Of a DNA stretch of 6,958 nucleotides, positions 6,091-6,958 are shown one piece after another; positions within the stretch are counted from its first letter, which is position 1; each line of letters opens with the position of its first letter. This DNA comes from an uncultured Victivallaceae bacterium. GTDB taxonomy: Bacteria > Verrucomicrobiota > Lentisphaeria > Victivallales > Victivallaceae. Location: the NCBI GenBank assembly GCA_934663655.1, contig CAKUKT010000138.1, positions 1 to 6,958 on the forward strand. Direction: 5' to 3'. The notes under the pieces were generated by a model, which was given only the letters and a program-made list of their open reading frames with translations, did not search any database and was not told the DNA's origin. The position numbers were made by a program, and so were the translations under genes.

Positions 6091-6958
6091 TCAACGACAC
6101 TCCTTCAGTTTTTCCGCCGCCGTTTTGTTGCCCTGCTCGGCGGCGAGTTTAAACCACTTCGCCGCGATAAATTTGTTGCTCTGAACCCCCCGGCCGTTGA
6201 GGTAACATTGTCCCAGGGAGCACTGGGCATCGGCGTTGCCCTGCTCGGCGGCGAGTTCGAACCATCTGGCTGCTTCCGCCCAGTTCGCCTCCACCCCAAA
6301 GCCGCCCAGGTAACAAATTCCCAGACGTTCCTGAGCGTTGTCATTACCCTGCTCGGCGGCGAGTTTAAACCACCACGTCGCCATAAAATCGTTGTTCTGA
6401 ATCCCCCAGCCGTTGAAGTAGCAATTCCCCAAACTGACCTGAGCGTCGTCATTACCCTGCTCGGCGGCGAGCTTGAACCATGTAACCGCTTCCGACTTGT
6501 TCTCCTTCACCCCCCAGCCGTTGAGGTAACACATCCCCAGGCGTTCTTGAGCTTCGTCGTTTTCCTGCTCGGCGGCGAGCTTGAACCATTTAACCGCTTC
6601 CGACTTATTCTCCTTCACCCCCCAGCCGTAGAGGTAACAATCTCCGAGAAAATACTGCGCCGTGCTGTTGCCCTTTTTCGCGGCGAGTCGGAACAATTTT
6701 GCCGCCGCCGGCTTGTCCATGTGCACTCCCCAGCCGTTGAGCAGACTCCTGCCGAGCGCCCACTGGCCGTCCTCATTGCCGGCTTCTGCCGCTTGTAAGA
6801 ACCATTTGGCCGCCATCGGCATATCCTGGTCAACACCCTGTCCGTTGAAGTAACACAACCCGATATGGACCTGAGCGTCGTCATTACCCTGCTCGGCGGC
6901 GAGTTTGAACAAATTAAATGCTTCCGCCTCGTTTTTCTCCACCCCCCAGCCGTTGAGG
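6091..6958 (-). CDS. Sel1-like repeat protein (N-terminus outside the window)
   Basis: The frame is open to the right edge. The 288 visible residues are built entirely of eight consecutive 36-residue Sel1-like repeats and end at TGA (6093-6091). The unit consensus is roughly LNGWGV(x8)AxxWFKLAAEQGN(x2)AQ(x2)LGxCY, two antiparallel helices per unit as in TPR-related Sel1 solenoids. These usually serve as protein-protein interaction scaffolds. A GTG at 6942 is in frame but internal: the codons before it encode LNGWG of the first visible unit. The last unit ends in a charged AAEKLKECR cap. No catalytic domain is visible; a signal peptide, kinase domain or other N-terminal module may lie beyond the edge. 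It is the upstream member of the minus-strand group with the dynamin-like and GrpE-like genes, separated from them by 177 bases with a hairpin, so co-transcription is possible but not shown. A scaffold role for the GTPase/chaperone pair is inference. Confidence 0.95.
   Translation of the reverse strand, partial: LNGWGVEKNEAEAFNLFKLAAEQGNDDAQVHIGLCYFNGQGVDQDMPMAAKWFLQAAEAGNEDGQWALGRSLLNGWGVHMDKPAAAKLFRLAAKKGNSTAQYFLGDCYLYGWGVKENKSEAVKWFKLAAEQENDEAQERLGMCYLNGWGVKENKSEAVTWFKLAAEQGNDDAQVSLGNCYFNGWGIQNNDFMATWWFKLAAEQGNDNAQERLGICYLGGFGVEANWAEAARWFELAAEQGNADAQCSLGQCYLNGRGVQSNKFIAAKWFKLAAEQGNKTAAEKLKECR
6094..6957 (-). repeat. Eight tandem 108-base Sel1-coding repeats
   Basis: The plus-strand anchor CCCTGCTCGGCGGCGAG, or a variant, recurs exactly every 108 bases at 6131, 6239, 6347, 6455, 6563, 6671, 6779 and 6887. 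Units in coding order run 6957-6850, 6849-6742, 6741-6634, 6633-6526, 6525-6418, 6417-6310, 6309-6202 and 6201-6094. There is no length change between units. The second and third units (anchors 6779 and 6671) are the most diverged. The segments 6456-6531 and 6564-6639 differ at only 3 of 76 bases, which indicates a recent unit duplication. Confidence 0.95.

Noticed and set aside
5864..6100. 78-codon minus-strand frame (GTG start) filling the gap between the Sel1 and dynamin-like genes.
   Set aside because: Its end overlaps the dynamin-like gene in another frame, it has no recognisable motif, and the GTG lies inside the Sel1 gene. A small gene here cannot be supported.
6091..6958. Regular 108-base periodicity that could suggest a CRISPR array or non-coding tandem repeat.
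   Set aside because: The period equals 36 codons, the frame stays open throughout, and the translation is a textbook Sel1 solenoid. There are no spacer-like unrelated segments.

Overview
The window is GC-rich and densely coding, and it holds two oppositely oriented gene groups that meet tail to tail at about 3692-3763. The gene mix is Gfo/Idh/MocA dehydrogenase, SDR, ceramidase-domain hydrolase, dynamin-like GTPase, GrpE-like protein and Sel1 repeats. Together with Shine-Dalgarno sites and ATGA start/stop overlaps, this suggests a bacterium of the PVC superphylum, perhaps Lentisphaerota or Planctomycetota. That placement is inference from gene content; no rRNA or marker gene is present.

Left part, plus strand (1-3691). 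The window opens inside the C-terminal part of a polytopic membrane protein (to 445), whose family I cannot name. After a 127-base gap with a short hairpin plus T-run comes a tight three-gene operon. It encodes a Gfo/Idh/MocA-type NAD(P)-dependent oxidoreductase (573-1517), a classical short-chain dehydrogenase/reductase (1514-2302, 4-base overlap) and a hydrolase with the neutral/alkaline ceramidase N-terminal fold (2342-3691). Two sugar/polyol-type dehydrogenases plus a metal-dependent hydrolase without a signal peptide look like a cytoplasmic catabolic cassette. The membrane protein could be its uptake partner. The substrate cannot be read from the sequence.

Right part, minus strand (6958 down to 3764). 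Read in the direction of transcription, the first gene is a Sel1-repeat protein (eight 36-residue units visible, N-terminus outside the window). After a 177-base gap with a GC-rich hairpin comes a dynamin-like GTPase of about 552 residues. It overlaps by 4 bases a small protein whose last 50 residues are a recognisable GrpE C-terminal beta-domain. GrpE is the nucleotide-exchange factor of Hsp70, so a short GrpE-like protein coupled to a dynamin-like GTPase suggests a dedicated Hsp70-GrpE-GTPase module, with a Sel1 scaffold as a possible fourth part. This is the most interesting part of the window. The Hsp70-like partner is not in the window and would be expected beyond the right edge or elsewhere in the genome.

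No tRNA, rRNA, CRISPR array, insertion sequence or convincing promoter was seen. No stretch longer than 300 bases lacks a gene.
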